From: Kitasatospora phosalacinea
GTDB taxonomy: Bacteria > Actinomycetota > Actinomycetes > Streptomycetales > Streptomycetaceae
Length of the DNA: 64,000 bases
Reading direction: 5' to 3'
NCBI RefSeq assembly: GCF_030268885.1
Contig: NZ_BSSA01000003.1
Span: 62,001-126,000 of the forward strand
Part shown: one piece after another, positions 18,429 to 27,261 of the stretch
How positions within the stretch are numbered: position 1 is the stretch's first letter
How the letters are laid out: every line of letters begins with the position of its first letter
Notes under the pieces: model-generated
Seen by the model: the letters and a program-made list of their open reading frames with translations, nothing else
Database searches by the model: none
Told to the model about the DNA's origin: nothing
Program-made: the position numbers and the translations under genes

Positions 18429-19292
18429 TCAGGCCAGCCCCCGGCGGGCCACCGCCGGGGGACGGGTGCCGCGGATCGAGGCCACCATGTCCAGCACCTG
18501 GCGGGTCTCGGCGACCTGGTGCACCCGGTAGACCTGCGCGCCCAGCCAGGCCGAGACCGCCGTGGTGGCCAGGGTGCCGAGCAGCCGCTCGTCCACCGGC
18601 CTGTCCAGGGTCTCGCCGACGAAGTCCTTGTTGGAGAGCGAGACCAGCACCGGGAAGCCGGTCGCGGTCATCTCCGGCAGGCGGCGGGTCGCCTCCAGCG
18701 AGTGCCGGGTGTTCTTCCCGAAGTCGTGCCCCGGGTCGATGACCAACCCGTCGCGGCGCACGCCCAGTTCGAGCGCCCGCTCGGCCAGGCCGACGGTCAC
18801 CGCCAGGATGTCCGCCATCACGTCCTCGTACCCCACCCGGTGCGGGCGGGTGCGCGGCTCGGCGCCGCCCGCGTGCGTGCACACCAGGCCCGCGCCGTAC
18901 CGGGCCGCGACCTCCGCGAGCTTCGGGTCGAAGCCGCCCCAGGCGTCGTTCAGCAGGTCCGCGCCGACCTCGCAGACCGCCTCGCCGACCTCGTGCCGCC
19001 AGGTGTCCACGCTGATCACCGCGTCCGGGTGGCGCTTGCGCAGCTCCGCCACGAACGGCACCGTGCGGCGCAACTCCTCCTCCACGGTGACCTCTTCGCC
19101 CGGACCGGCCTTCACCCCGCCGATGTCCAGGATCGCCGCGCCCTCCGCCACCGCCCGGTCCGCGGCCGCGAACGCCGCCTCGTCCGCGAAGGTCGCCCCC
19201 CGGTCGAAGAACGAGTCCGGGGTGCGGTTGACGATCGCCATGATGACCAGCTCGTCCGGGCCGAACTCCCGCGTGCCGAGGCGTAGTGCCAC
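18429..19292 (-). CDS. folP: Dihydropteroate synthase-like protein (FolP2 type)
   Basis: A 287-residue TIM-barrel protein with pterin-binding motifs: AIVNRTPDSFFD, DIGGVKAGPG, ISVDTW, LNDAWGG and DPGHDFGK. GTG 19292 is preceded by GAGGAGGA, which overrides the much longer open frame. Actinobacteria carry two homologs, FolP1 in the folate operon and FolP2 next to LOG, DivIVA-domain and tag genes. This context is that of FolP2, whose mycobacterial version lacks demonstrated dihydropteroate synthase activity. The GGVKAGPG sequence departs from the usual GGESTRPG of active enzymes. A true folate role is therefore doubtful. Confidence 0.85.
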   Translation of the reverse strand: MALRLGTREFGPDELVIMAIVNRTPDSFFDRGATFADEAAFAAADRAVAEGAAILDIGGVKAGPGEEVTVEEELRRTVPFVAELRKRHPDAVISVDTWRHEVGEAVCEVGADLLNDAWGGFDPKLAEVAARYGAGLVCTHAGGAEPRTRPHRVGYEDVMADILAVTVGLAERALELGVRRDGLVIDPGHDFGKNTRHSLEATRRLPEMTATGFPVLVSLSNKDFVGETLDRPVDERLLGTLATTAVSAWLGAQVYRVHQVAETRQVLDMVASIRGTRPPAVARRGLA

Positions 19293-19424
19293 CGGTGTCT
19301 CCTCCTCAGCGCTCCCGGGTGCAATGATGGGCCCCGGCCTGTAAGGGGACCATGATCCCACCGTAGCTCCCGCGGGCGGGCCGAAGCCGACCGGGAACTG
19401 CCGGGAACTGACGGAGGACAGCTC

Positions 19425-19928
19425 GTGTTCGTGGTGATCGTGATCGCGATGGCCCTGGTGGTCGGTGGCGCCGCAGTGGTGGCCCTGGGCGGCGGCGGGA
19501 CGCTGCCGGAGGCCGAACACGACCGCCTCGCCGTGCGCCTGCCGCAGGACCGCGCCCTCAGCCGCACCGACGTGGACGAGCTCCGCCTCCCGATGGCGCT
19601 GCGCGGCTACCGGATGGACGAGGTCGACGACGTGCTCGACCGCCTCGGCGCGGAACTCGCGCTCCGCGACGCCCGGATCGCCGAGCTGGAGGCCGTCGGC
19701 GTGGTCCGCGGCTCGGTGGAGAGCTCCGCCGCGGCCGGCGGCGACCCGCTGCCCGGGCTGGAGTCCTTCAGCACCGTCCTGGAGAAGCAGCCGCAGGGGC
19801 CGGCGGTCGGCGAAACCACCGAGGTGCTCTCCTCCCACGAGTCCGACGCGGCCGCCGACGCGACCACCGACGAGGCCGCCGACGAGGACGCCGCCGCCGG
19901 GCAGCACGAGAAGAGCGACCGGGCGTGA
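19425..19928 (+). CDS. Membrane-anchored DivIVA-domain protein
   Basis: A 167-residue protein with one N-terminal membrane segment (residues 2-25), a short linker, a DivIVA-like motif (LPMALRGYRMDEVDDVLDRLGAEL), a short coiled coil, and a disordered acidic C-terminus ending in EDAAAGQHEK. It matches the arrangement of Mycobacterium Rv1209. GTG 19425 has GGAGGA upstream. Its final GTGA overlaps the start of tag, so the two are translationally coupled. A role in polar or septal localisation is inference from the domain. Confidence 0.85.
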   Translation: MFVVIVIAMALVVGGAAVVALGGGGTLPEAEHDRLAVRLPQDRALSRTDVDELRLPMALRGYRMDEVDDVLDRLGAELALRDARIAELEAVGVVRGSVESSAAAGGDPLPGLESFSTVLEKQPQGPAVGETTEVLSSHESDAAADATTDEAADEDAAAGQHEKSDRA

Positions 19929-20497
19929 CGGGGGCGGTCCTCGGGACGGACGGGCTGCGGCGCTGCGGCTGGGGCGACTCGGCCGAGGACTACCGGGCGT
20001 ACCACGACACCGAGTGGGGCCGCCCGGTCCACGGCGACCGGGCCCTGTTCGAGCGGATCACCCTGGAGGCCTTCCAGTCCGGCCTGTCCTGGATCACCAT
20101 CCTGCGCCGCCGGGAGGGCTTCCGGGCGGCCTTCCGGGGCTTCGACGCCGCGGCGGTCGCGCAGTTCGACGACACCGACGTCGAGCGGCTGCTGAACGAC
20201 ACCGGCATCATCCGCAACCGCGCCAAGGTCCTCGCCACCATCGCCAACGCCAAGGCCGCCCGCGCCCTCGCCGACGGCGAACTGGACGCCCTGGTCTGGA
20301 GCCACGCCCCCGACCCGGCCGACCGCCCCGCCCCGCTCACCCTGGCGGACGTCCCGGCGGTCACCCCGGAGTCGACCGCGCTCGCCAGGTCGCTCAAGCG
20401 GGCGGGCTTCCGCTTCGTCGGCCCGACCACCGCGTACGCGCTGATGCAGGCGTGCGGGCTGGTCAACGACCACCTGGCCGACTGCCACGCGAGGTAG
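19925..20497 (+). CDS. tag: DNA-3-methyladenine glycosylase I
   Basis: A 190-residue DNA repair enzyme that excises 3-methyladenine. Typical Tag features are the N-terminal RRCGWG, YHDTEWGRPVHGD, the helix around FERITLEAFQSGLSW with the catalytic acid, and the C-terminal zinc ligands in NDHLADCH. GTG 19925 overlaps the upstream stop by four bases. The pairing with a DivIVA-domain gene is conserved in actinobacteria and may be only historical. Confidence 0.94.
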   Translation: MTGAVLGTDGLRRCGWGDSAEDYRAYHDTEWGRPVHGDRALFERITLEAFQSGLSWITILRRREGFRAAFRGFDAAAVAQFDDTDVERLLNDTGIIRNRAKVLATIANAKAARALADGELDALVWSHAPDPADRPAPLTLADVPAVTPESTALARSLKRAGFRFVGPTTAYALMQACGLVNDHLADCHAR

Positions 20498-20501
20498 CGC
20501 G

Positions 20502-20534
20502 GGGACGCCCCGCCGGGGCCCGGCGGAGCGTCCC
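20502..20534. terminator. Terminator between tag and the enoyl-CoA hydratase gene
   Basis: Arms GGGACGC and GCGTCCC, one mismatch, then CCGCCGG and CCGGCGG around a 3-nt loop. It lies between convergent genes. Confidence 0.65.
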
Positions 20535-20554
20535 GGTCCTGCCGCGGGAGCGGC

Positions 20555-21355
20555 TCAGCGACCGACGAAGTCGGGCTTCTGCTTGGTGAGGAAGGCGTCG
20601 ACCGCGATGCGGTGGTCCTCGCTCTCGCCGGCCAGGGTCTGGAGCTCGTCCTCCTTGTCGAGGAGTTCGTCCAGGGAGTGCGAGGCGCCGTAGGCGAGGG
20701 ACTCCTTGATCGCGCCGTAGGCGACGGTCGGGCCGTTGGCCAGGGTGAGGGCGAACTCGCGGGCGGTGGCGGCGAGTTCGGCGGCCGGGACGACCCGGGT
20801 GGCCAGGCCGAGGGCGAGCGCCTCGTCGGCCCGGACGGTGCGGGGGAGCATCAGGAGCTCGGTGGCGCGGGCGTGGCCGACCAGGCGGGGGAGCGTCCAG
20901 GAGGCGCCGGAGTCGGCGGTGAGCGCGACGCCCGCGAAGGAGGTGTTGAAGCCCGCGGTGTCGGCGAGGACCCGGAAGTCGCAGGCGAAGGCGAGCGAGG
21001 CCCCGGCCCCGGCGGCGACGCCGTTGACCGCGGCGACGGTGGGCTTGCGCATCCCGGCCAGGGCGCGGACCAGCGGGTTGTAGTGCTCGGCGACGGTGCG
21101 CAGGGCGCCCTCGCCGGTCTCGCGCTGGCGCTGGAGCAGGCCGACGTGCTCCTTGAGGTCCTGCCCGACGCAGAACGCCTTCTCCCCCGCGCCGGTCAGC
21201 AGCACGGCCCGGACCGCGGGGTCGGCCGCGGCGGTGGTGACGGCGTCCCGGAGGGCGACCTTGGTGGGGACGTCGAGGGCGTTCATGGCCTCGGCGCGGT
21301 CGATGGTGAGGACGGCGAGGGCGCCGTCGCGCTCGTAGCGCACGGTGTCGGACAT
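20555..21355 (-). CDS. Enoyl-CoA hydratase/isomerase family protein
   Basis: A 266-residue crotonase-fold protein. The oxyanion-hole segments are in VGQDLKEHV and AAVNGVAAGAGASLAFACDF. The position of the second catalytic Glu of true hydratases is replaced by Asp in ADSGASWTLPRLVG, which is closer to PaaG/PaaB-type isomerases. ATG 21355 has GGGGAG upstream. It could act in beta-oxidation or phenylacetate-like degradation. Nothing else from such a pathway is nearby. Confidence 0.85.
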   Translation of the reverse strand: MSDTVRYERDGALAVLTIDRAEAMNALDVPTKVALRDAVTTAAADPAVRAVLLTGAGEKAFCVGQDLKEHVGLLQRQRETGEGALRTVAEHYNPLVRALAGMRKPTVAAVNGVAAGAGASLAFACDFRVLADTAGFNTSFAGVALTADSGASWTLPRLVGHARATELLMLPRTVRADEALALGLATRVVPAAELAATAREFALTLANGPTVAYGAIKESLAYGASHSLDELLDKEDELQTLAGESEDHRIAVDAFLTKQKPDFVGR

Positions 21356-21534
21356 GGGTGAGGGCTCCCCGGGTCGCGGTGGCTGTCGTGGGCCAGCATG
21401 CCGGTTCGCGGCCGGGCGGGGGAGTGTGAGGTGCCGCACCTCCGGCGGGCGTGTCGGAGTGCGGCGGGATGCGGCTTTCGGCAGGTAATGGGCGCTTTGT
21501 GGCTGGTTGGCGAGGGTTGGCGCAGAGAGTGATG

Positions 21535-21565
21535 TTGGTCATCCAGCGGTTGCATGCGGGATAAT
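21535..21565 (+). promoter_or_regulatory. Candidate promoter of the DUF3117 gene
   Basis: TTGGTC and GATAAT are 19 bp apart, about 80 bp upstream of the small gene. A 6-bp-arm palindrome (GAGGTG/CACCTC, 21428-21442) lies further upstream near the hydratase start. Confidence 0.35.
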
Positions 21566-21647
21566 GGCTTCCGATCAATGCGTTCGATGCCGGCGGTGGA
21601 CGGACCGTCCGGTGCGTACCTGAACGGTTGCAGGAAGGGGAACGAGC

Positions 21648-21815
21648 ATGGCGGCCATGAAGCCGCGGACGGGTGACGGCCCGCTGGAGGTCACCAAAGA
21701 GGGGCGGGGCATCATCATGCGAGTTCCGCTCGAAGGGGGCGGGCGCCTGGTGGTGGAGCTGACGCCGGACGAGGCGGACGCTCTGGGCGAGGCCCTCAAG
21801 AAGGCCTGCGGCTGA
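21648..21815 (+). CDS. DUF3117 small protein
   Basis: A 55-residue protein beginning MAAMKPRTGDGPLEVTKEG and ending in a helix rich in Glu and Ala. This short family is nearly universal in actinobacteria (Mycobacterium Rv1211). AAGGGG lies upstream of the ATG. The small size, extreme conservation and basic/acidic two-part layout suggest a binding or regulatory role, but no function is established. A strong hairpin follows. Confidence 0.9.
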   Translation: MAAMKPRTGDGPLEVTKEGRGIIMRVPLEGGGRLVVELTPDEADALGEALKKACG

Positions 21816-21865
21816 TCTGCAGGTAGGTGACCCCGCATCTCCCGGTCTCATCCGCGAGGTGCTCG

Positions 21866-21902
21866 ACGGGCCCGGCCCCCCGCCGCGGGGGGCCGGGCCC
21901 GT
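21866..21902. terminator. Strong terminator between DUF3117 and the O-methyltransferase gene
   Basis: A perfect 16-bp stem (21866-21881 with 21887-21902) and a 5-nt loop between convergent genes. Confidence 0.8.
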
Positions 21903-21926
21903 TCCGCGTGCGCCCGCCGGGGCGCC

Positions 21927-22601
21927 TCAGCGCTTGACGGCGCAGAGCAGCCCGTCGGAGACCGGCAGCAGGGCGGGCAGCAGGGTGTCGCTCTCCCGGA
22001 TCTCGGCGACCAGGTCGCGCACGGCGCGGGTCTGCGGGTCGTCGAGCTCGGGCTCGGCGAGCCGGCCCTCCTGGAAGACGCCCTCGAAGCAGACCACGCC
22101 GCGCGGCCGCAGCAGGCGCAGCGCCTCGGTGAGGTGGAACCGGGAGTCGGCCGGGTCGCCGTCGCAGAACACCAGGTCGTACTGGCCGTCGGCGAGCCGC
22201 GGCAGCACGTCCCGGGCGCGGCCGGGGATGCAGCGGGCCCGGTTGCCGGGGAACCCGGCGGCCCGGTACGCCTCGCGGGCGTACTGCTGGCGGACCGGCT
22301 CGGAGTCGACGGTGGTGAGCACCCCGTCGGCGCGCATGCCGCGCAGCAGGTAGACCCCGGAGACGCCGGTGCCGGTGCCGATCTCGACCACCGCCTTGGC
22401 GTCGAGGGCGGCGGCGAGCAGCCGCAGCGCGGCGCCGCCGCTGGGGCCGATCGCGCGTATGCCGGTGCGGGCCGACTGGGCCCGGGCGTAGGTCAGCACC
22501 GCGTCCTCGCCGACGTAGGTGTCGGCGAGGGCCGCTCGCTGGGGCCCGAACTCGGTGATGGCTGCCTCTTCCGGAGCGCCGTTGCCGACCCAAGTCGACA
22601 A
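21927..22601 (-). CDS. O-methyltransferase (Rv1220c-like)
   Basis: A 224-residue SAM-dependent methyltransferase of the class I COMT/CCoAMT-like family. Motif I is [15 protein letters not shown], the acidic residue is in TVDSEP, and the metal/active region is around [11 protein letters not shown]. The N-terminus is atypical and the best start is TTG 22601. The ribosome binding site there is weak, so the start is uncertain. It is divergent from the sigma factor gene, as in Mycobacterium. The substrate is unknown. Confidence 0.85.
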   Translation of the reverse strand: MSTWVGNGAPEEAAITEFGPQRAALADTYVGEDAVLTYARAQSARTGIRAIGPSGGAALRLLAAALDAKAVVEIGTGTGVSGVYLLRGMRADGVLTTVDSEPVRQQYAREAYRAAGFPGNRARCIPGRARDVLPRLADGQYDLVFCDGDPADSRFHLTEALRLLRPRGVVCFEGVFQEGRLAEPELDDPQTRAVRDLVAEIRESDTLLPALLPVSDGLLCAVKR

Positions 22602-22628
22602 ATTCCAGCGACAGACTACTGGCCGCCC

Positions 22629-22655
22629 GGGAACCGCGTTCGACGGCTGGCCGTT
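22629..22655 (+). promoter_or_regulatory. ECF-type promoter upstream of the sigma factor gene
   Basis: GGGAACC, 16 nt, CGTT exactly fits the mycobacterial SigE/SigH consensus (GGGAAC[C/T]-N15-16-CGTT). It lies about 80 bp upstream of the first plausible start of the sigma gene, which suggests positive autoregulation. Confidence 0.55.
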
Positions 22656-22734
22656 GAACTGCTACGGGCGGCCCGACCGTCCGGGGCGGTCGCTGTTCGA
22701 CGGCTCTTATCCGGGCTTGACGGGTGAGGTGGAT

Positions 22735-23556
22735 ATGGTGGTGGCTCTGCTGGGCAGAAGAGCCGACCGAGGAGGTGTGGCCGAGGGCGACGTCCCTGTG
22801 CAGCGGCACCCCCGCGGCCTCACGTCGATCCGTACGCCGAAGCCCGTGATGAACCAGTCTGTGCACTCCCCCCTGGACAAGTCGACCGCAGCCGACGACT
22901 CGGTGGCCGGGGCCGCCGGCACGCTCGCGTCCTTCGCGGAGGGGCCCGACGCGCAGAGCTGGACGCCGCCCAGCTGGGAGGAGATCGTCGAGGCGCACAG
23001 CGCCCGCGTCTACCGCCTGGCGTACCGGCTGACGGGCAACCAGCACGACGCCGAGGACCTCACCCAGGAGGTCTTCGTCCGGGTGTTCCGCTCGCTGTCC
23101 ACGTACACCCCCGGCACCTTCGAGGGCTGGCTGCACCGGATCACCACCAACCTGTTCCTGGACATGGTGCGCCGCCGCCAGCGGATCCGCTTCGACGCCC
23201 TCGCCGAGGACGCCGCGGAGCGCCTGGCCAGCCGCGAGCCCAGCCCCGCCCAGCACTTCAGCGACACCCACTTCGACGCGGACGTGCAGCAGGCGCTGGA
23301 CACCCTCGCGCCGGAGTTCCGGGCCGCCGTGGTGCTGTGCGACATCGAGGGCCTGTCGTACGAGGAGATCGCCGCGACGCTCGGCGTGAAGCTCGGCACC
23401 GTCCGCAGCCGGATCCACCGCGGCCGCTCGCACCTGCGCGCCGCCCTCAAGCACCGGGCGCCGAACGCCGCCGCGGGCCGTTCGCGCCGGGGCGGTTCCG
23501 CCGAGCCCGTGCCGGTCGGCGCCGAACAGGCCGTCAGCGACCGGAGGGGGTCATGA
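22735..23556 (+). CDS. sigE: ECF RNA polymerase sigma factor, SigE-like
   Basis: A 273-residue ECF sigma factor (if started at ATG 22735). Region 2 covers [19 protein letters not shown] to about DMVRRRQRI. Region 4 contains [24 protein letters not shown]. Synteny with Mycobacterium sigE-rseA-htrA-tatB supports the SigE assignment, an envelope-stress sigma factor. The start is uncertain: GTG 22777, GTG 22798 and ATG 22849 are in frame, and conserved sequence begins only after residue 80 of the longest version. The stop overlaps the anti-sigma start by ATGA. Confidence 0.9.
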   Translation: MVVALLGRRADRGGVAEGDVPVQRHPRGLTSIRTPKPVMNQSVHSPLDKSTAADDSVAGAAGTLASFAEGPDAQSWTPPSWEEIVEAHSARVYRLAYRLTGNQHDAEDLTQEVFVRVFRSLSTYTPGTFEGWLHRITTNLFLDMVRRRQRIRFDALAEDAAERLASREPSPAQHFSDTHFDADVQQALDTLAPEFRAAVVLCDIEGLSYEEIAATLGVKLGTVRSRIHRGRSHLRAALKHRAPNAAAGRSRRGGSAEPVPVGAEQAVSDRRGS

Positions 23557-24416
23557 GCGATCGCGCCCCCGAGCGCGCGGACACGGCCGCGGGCCGTCCG
23601 CGCTGGGCGGCGCTGCGCCGGGCCGAGCAGGCCCCGGCGGGCGCCGAGCTGCGCCCGCTGGCGGTCCGTCCGGTCGAGCCGCAGGCCGAGGAGCACCACC
23701 TGGGCGACCGGCTCTCCGCCTACCTGGACGGCGAGCTGGGCCACGACGCCCGCGAGCGGGTCCAGGCCCACCTGGCGACCTGCCCGGACTGCCTGGCCGA
23801 GGCCGAGCAGGCCCGGTCGGTCAAGCGCGCACTCAGCGAGGCCGCCGCGCCCGGCCCGTCGGCGGCCCTGATGGCGAGACTCATGGCGGTCGCCGACCTG
23901 CCCGAGGACGCGCCGGGCCCCGACGGTCCGTCGGGGTCCGGCGGAGTGTTCGGCGGCAGTCGGCTCACCGGCGGCACCTTCGGCCGGGGCGCGGGCTTCG
24001 GCGGGGGCGCGCTCGGCGCGGACGCGCCGATACCCGGCATCGACCCGCGGGCCGGCCTGTTCGGCACCCGCCCGTCCGCCGCCCCGCGCCCCGCGGCGGA
24101 GGCGCTGCCGCGCCCGCTGGCCGCCGCGCTGGGCGAACTGCCCGCCGCCCGGCCGTCCGCCGCGCGCGGCCGCCGCCTGGTGTTCGCCGCCGCCGGGGCG
24201 TTCTCGGTCGCGGCCGTCACCCTCGGCGGGGTCGGCGGCGTCACCGCGGGCCAGGGCACCACCCGGCAGCCCACCAGCGTCACGCCGGTCGGCGGGGCGA
24301 TCGTCCCGGTCAACGCCCAGCAGCCGGTGGACGTGCCGGACTACCCGCTGCGCGCCCGCTACCAGCTGGACGCGACGCCCACGCCCACCGGTGACCCGCG
24401 GCAGCTCCTGCGCTAG
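23553..24416 (+). CDS. Zinc-binding membrane anti-sigma factor (RseA-like)
   Basis: A 287-residue partner of the adjacent sigma factor. The zinc anti-sigma motif is in [32 protein letters not shown] (HxxxCxxC shown as HLATCPDC). A long low-complexity Gly/Pro linker follows, then one membrane segment near residues 208-230 and a short external tail. The ATGA overlap with the sigma gene keeps the two in fixed ratio. In the family, stress triggers release or degradation of this protein. No protease gene is adjacent here, unlike the mycobacterial order. Confidence 0.88.
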   Translation: MSDRAPERADTAAGRPRWAALRRAEQAPAGAELRPLAVRPVEPQAEEHHLGDRLSAYLDGELGHDARERVQAHLATCPDCLAEAEQARSVKRALSEAAAPGPSAALMARLMAVADLPEDAPGPDGPSGSGGVFGGSRLTGGTFGRGAGFGGGALGADAPIPGIDPRAGLFGTRPSAAPRPAAEALPRPLAAALGELPAARPSAARGRRLVFAAAGAFSVAAVTLGGVGGVTAGQGTTRQPTSVTPVGGAIVPVNAQQPVDVPDYPLRARYQLDATPTPTGDPRQLLR

Positions 24417-24548
24417 CCTGCCTTCACCGGCACGCCGTAGCCGCCGGTCACCCGGGTGGTCTTTACCACGGTTTCATCTTCCGGGGGCCGGGGGAGCGGT
24501 AGCCCGCGTTTACCCTTGGTTCAGCGTTGTCGGGTGCTGGGAGTTCAG

Positions 24549-24971
24549 GTGTTCGGAGACATAGGCGGACTGGAGGTCGTGACGATCGTCGTCATGGCCA
24601 TCGTGATCTTCGGTCCGGACAAGCTCCCCAAGCTGATCCAGGACACGATGGGCTTCATCCGCAAGATCCGCTCCTTCGCGGACAGCGCGAAGGAGGACAT
24701 CCGCAGCGAACTCGGGCCGGAGTTCCAGAACTTCGACTTCGAGGACCTCAACCCGAAGACCTTCGTCCGCAAGCAGCTGATCGGCGACGGCGACGACCCG
24801 CTCGGGCTCAAGGACCTCAAGGACAGCGTCGACATCAAGTCCGCGCTGAACGGCGACCGCACCCCGACGCCCACCGCCTCGGTGGACTTCTCCAAGGCCG
24901 CGACCGCCGCGAGCGCGGGCCCGGCCCTGGCCGCGGGCGAACGCCCCCCGTTCGACCCCGACGCGACCTGA
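24549..24971 (+). CDS. tatB: TatB, Sec-independent translocase component
   Basis: A 140-residue protein with the TatA/B family hallmarks: an N-terminal membrane helix (residues 8-22), the hinge FGPDKLPK, and an amphipathic helix to about residue 45. The acidic, disordered C-terminus is typical of TatB. GTG 24549 with GGGAG upstream is chosen over the long frame. It recognises twin-arginine substrates with TatC, which is encoded elsewhere. The position after sigE and the anti-sigma gene is conserved. Confidence 0.92.
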   Translation: MFGDIGGLEVVTIVVMAIVIFGPDKLPKLIQDTMGFIRKIRSFADSAKEDIRSELGPEFQNFDFEDLNPKTFVRKQLIGDGDDPLGLKDLKDSVDIKSALNGDRTPTPTASVDFSKAATAASAGPALAAGERPPFDPDAT

Positions 24972-25191
24972 GGCCCCGGCCGCCCGGCCCGCACGACACC
25001 CACGACGCCCCGCCCCGCTCCCGCAGGCGGGGCATCGCCGTCCGCGCCGCTATCGTGTCCACTGCCCCTCCGGACGGCGGACCCTGTGGGCTCCGTCACG
25101 ACCGGCCGCGTCCGGCCCGGTTTCCCGGACGAGGGGGCCCGGGTGCGCGACCATGGAGCGCCCGGGGAGCACAGCAGAGGAGAAGCCCGCA

Positions 25192-25842
25192 GTGGACGTC
25201 ACGCACCCTACGGCAGGCGCCCCCGCCGCCCGCCGCGCCGCCGACCCGCTGGCCGGCTACCACGCCGCCGACTTCCCCTGGTACGGCCTCGACGAGGGCT
25301 GGACCGGCCGCCGCTGGCTCGGCCAGGTCGGCACCGGCCAGCGCACCGCCGACGGCGTCCAGACCCCCGACTACGGCACCCTCGGCCACGGCGACGAGCC
25401 CGCCCGCGGCCCCGAGCCGCGCGACACCCGCCGCTTCGCCGTGGTCGTCACCGTCGCCCGCCGCGACGTGCGCCGCAGCGCCGACAACACCGGCACCCTG
25501 GAGGCCACCTCCGCCTCCTCCGCCGCCTGGCTGGCCGGCTCCGGCCTGCTCGCCGCGACCTGGCCCGGCAACCTCGACCGCACCCTGCGGCAGAGCTGGC
25601 TCGACCAGCAGTCCGCCCTGGCCTGGGACTTGGCCGACGACCTCGACGGCCCCGCCTGGTCCTCCCTCACCCTGCCCGTCAACGGCCTCCCGCAGCCCTT
25701 CCGCTACCGCGAGTCCGAACACGGCTGGGTGCTGGCCGGCGAGGCCCCCGGCGTGCTGATCGGCGCCTACGGCCGCTCGGTGTCCGCGTACGGCGTCGGC
25801 TTCACCACCGTCACCGACCTGGGCACGTACGACGGCCGGTAG
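25192..25842 (+). CDS. Conserved protein of unknown function
   Basis: A 216-residue protein, rich in Trp, Ala and Asp, without membrane segments or recognised motifs. It begins with a variable stretch and then ADPLAGYHAADFPWYGLDEGWTG. AGAGGAGAAG precedes GTG 25192. The in-frame ATG 25153 is an alternative. Similar proteins occur at this position in Streptomyces. I do not recognise a function. Confidence 0.7.
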   Translation: MDVTHPTAGAPAARRAADPLAGYHAADFPWYGLDEGWTGRRWLGQVGTGQRTADGVQTPDYGTLGHGDEPARGPEPRDTRRFAVVVTVARRDVRRSADNTGTLEATSASSAAWLAGSGLLAATWPGNLDRTLRQSWLDQQSALAWDLADDLDGPAWSSLTLPVNGLPQPFRYRESEHGWVLAGEAPGVLIGAYGRSVSAYGVGFTTVTDLGTYDGR

Positions 25843-26000
25843 GCCCCCCGGCGCCCGCTACCCGTAGCACCGGTACGGGCCGTCGTCCTGCCGCTCGATC
25901 CGGCCGCCGTCAGCACCAGCAGCACGCCCAGGCCCGGCACCGCCGCCGCCGTCGCCGCGACACCCCCGGCCCGCCGCCCCGGGCGGGTGCGCGCGAACGA

Positions 26001-26021
26001 CCCCGGGCGTGCTGCCCGGGG
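26001..26021 (-). terminator. Terminator after mrp
   Basis: An 8-bp GC stem (CCCCGGGC/GCCCGGGG) with a 5-nt loop lies 24 nt past the mrp stop on the minus strand. Confidence 0.55.
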
Positions 26022-26044
26022 CCGTCCGTCCTGCTGGGGGGCCG

Positions 26045-27205
26045 TCAGAACTTGTTCTTCGGGGTCAGTCCCAGGGAGAGGCCGGAGAGGCCGCGCTGGC
26101 GGCCGGAGAGCTTGCCGGCGATGGTGCGCAGGGCGGCGCCCGCGGGGGAGTCCGGGGCGGAGAGGACGACCGGGCGGCCGTCGTCGCCGCCCTCGCGGAG
26201 GCGGACGTCGATGGGGATGGAGCCCAGGACCGGGACGGTGGCGCCGACGGTGCGGGTGAGGGCGTCGGCGACGGTCTGGCCGCCGCCGGTGCCGAAGACG
26301 TCGATCATCTCGTCGCAGTGCGGGCAGGGCATGCCCGACATGTTCTCGATGACGCCGACGATCTTCTGGTGGGTCTGCAGGGCGATGGTGCCGGCCCGCT
26401 CGGCGACCTCGGCGGCGGCCATCTGCGGGGTGGTGACGATCAGGATCTCGGCGTTCGGGACGAGCTGCGCGACCGAGATGGCGATGTCGCCGGTGCCGGG
26501 CGGCAGGTCGAGCAGGAGGACGTCGAGGTCGCCCCAGTAGACGTCGGCCAGGAACTGCTGCAGGGCGCGGTGCAGCATCGGGCCGCGCCACACCACCGGG
26601 GCGTTGCCCGGGGTGAACATGCCGATCGAGATGACCTTCACGCCGTTCGCCGACGGCGGCATGATCATGTCCTGCACCTGGGTCGGCCGGCCCTCGACGC
26701 CCAGCATCCGGGGCACGCTGTGGCCGTAGATGTCGGCGTCCACCACGGCGACCTTCAGGCCGTCCGCGGCCAGCGCCGCCGCCAGGTTGACCGTCACCGA
26801 GGACTTGCCGACGCCGCCCTTGCCGGAGGCCACCGCGTAGACCCGGGTCAGCGTGCCGGGCTTGGCGAACGGGATCTCCCGCTCGGGGGCGCCGCCGCGC
26901 AGCAGGGTGGAGAGCTCGCGGCGCTGCTCCTCGCTCATCACGTCGAGCTCGACGGAGACGGCGGTGACGCCGGGGACGGCGGACACCGCGTCGGTGACCC
27001 GCTGGGTGATCGTCTCGCGCATCGGACAGCCGGAGACGGTGAGGTACACCGCGACCTTCACCGCGCCGCCGTCGCCGATCTCGACGGACTTCACCATGCC
27101 GATCTCGGTGATCGGGCGGTTGATCTCCGGGTCGTGGACGGTCGCCAGGGCTTCCCGGACGGACTGCTCCGTCGCCCCGGCCGCCACCTCTGTCTCGTTG
27201 GCCAT
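26045..27205 (-). CDS. mrp: Mrp/ApbC P-loop iron-sulfur carrier protein
   Basis: A 386-residue protein with an N-terminal MIP18/DUF59 domain (residues 15-90) and a deviant Walker A motif GKGGVGKSS near residue 125. A CPHC motif for cluster binding lies later in ENMSGMPCPHCDEM. The family carries or delivers Fe-S clusters. ATG 27205 has no ribosome binding site but a TACCAT box 6 nt upstream, which suggests leaderless translation. It is transcribed alone, beside the DUF1003/MgtE-like pair. Confidence 0.94.
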   Translation of the reverse strand: MANETEVAAGATEQSVREALATVHDPEINRPITEIGMVKSVEIGDGGAVKVAVYLTVSGCPMRETITQRVTDAVSAVPGVTAVSVELDVMSEEQRRELSTLLRGGAPEREIPFAKPGTLTRVYAVASGKGGVGKSSVTVNLAAALAADGLKVAVVDADIYGHSVPRMLGVEGRPTQVQDMIMPPSANGVKVISIGMFTPGNAPVVWRGPMLHRALQQFLADVYWGDLDVLLLDLPPGTGDIAISVAQLVPNAEILIVTTPQMAAAEVAERAGTIALQTHQKIVGVIENMSGMPCPHCDEMIDVFGTGGGQTVADALTRTVGATVPVLGSIPIDVRLREGGDDGRPVVLSAPDSPAGAALRTIAGKLSGRQRGLSGLSLGLTPKNKF

Positions 27206-27211
27206 GTGTTG

Positions 27212-27217
27212 ATGGTA
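27212..27217 (-). promoter_or_regulatory. -10 box of leaderless mrp
   Basis: On the minus strand TACCAT is followed by 6 nt and the ATG, with no ribosome binding site. Confidence 0.5.
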
Positions 27218-27261
27218 CGGCGCGGCGCCCCGCCCCCGACTCGCCGGTAGCGTGCCGCCGG

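Noticed and set aside
25858..26000. A possible frameshifted small membrane protein on the minus strand after mrp
   Set aside because: One frame gives a hydrophobic stretch and another gives a sensible tail ending in PYRCYG. No start codon or ribosome binding site exists and the two parts are in different frames, so it cannot be supported.
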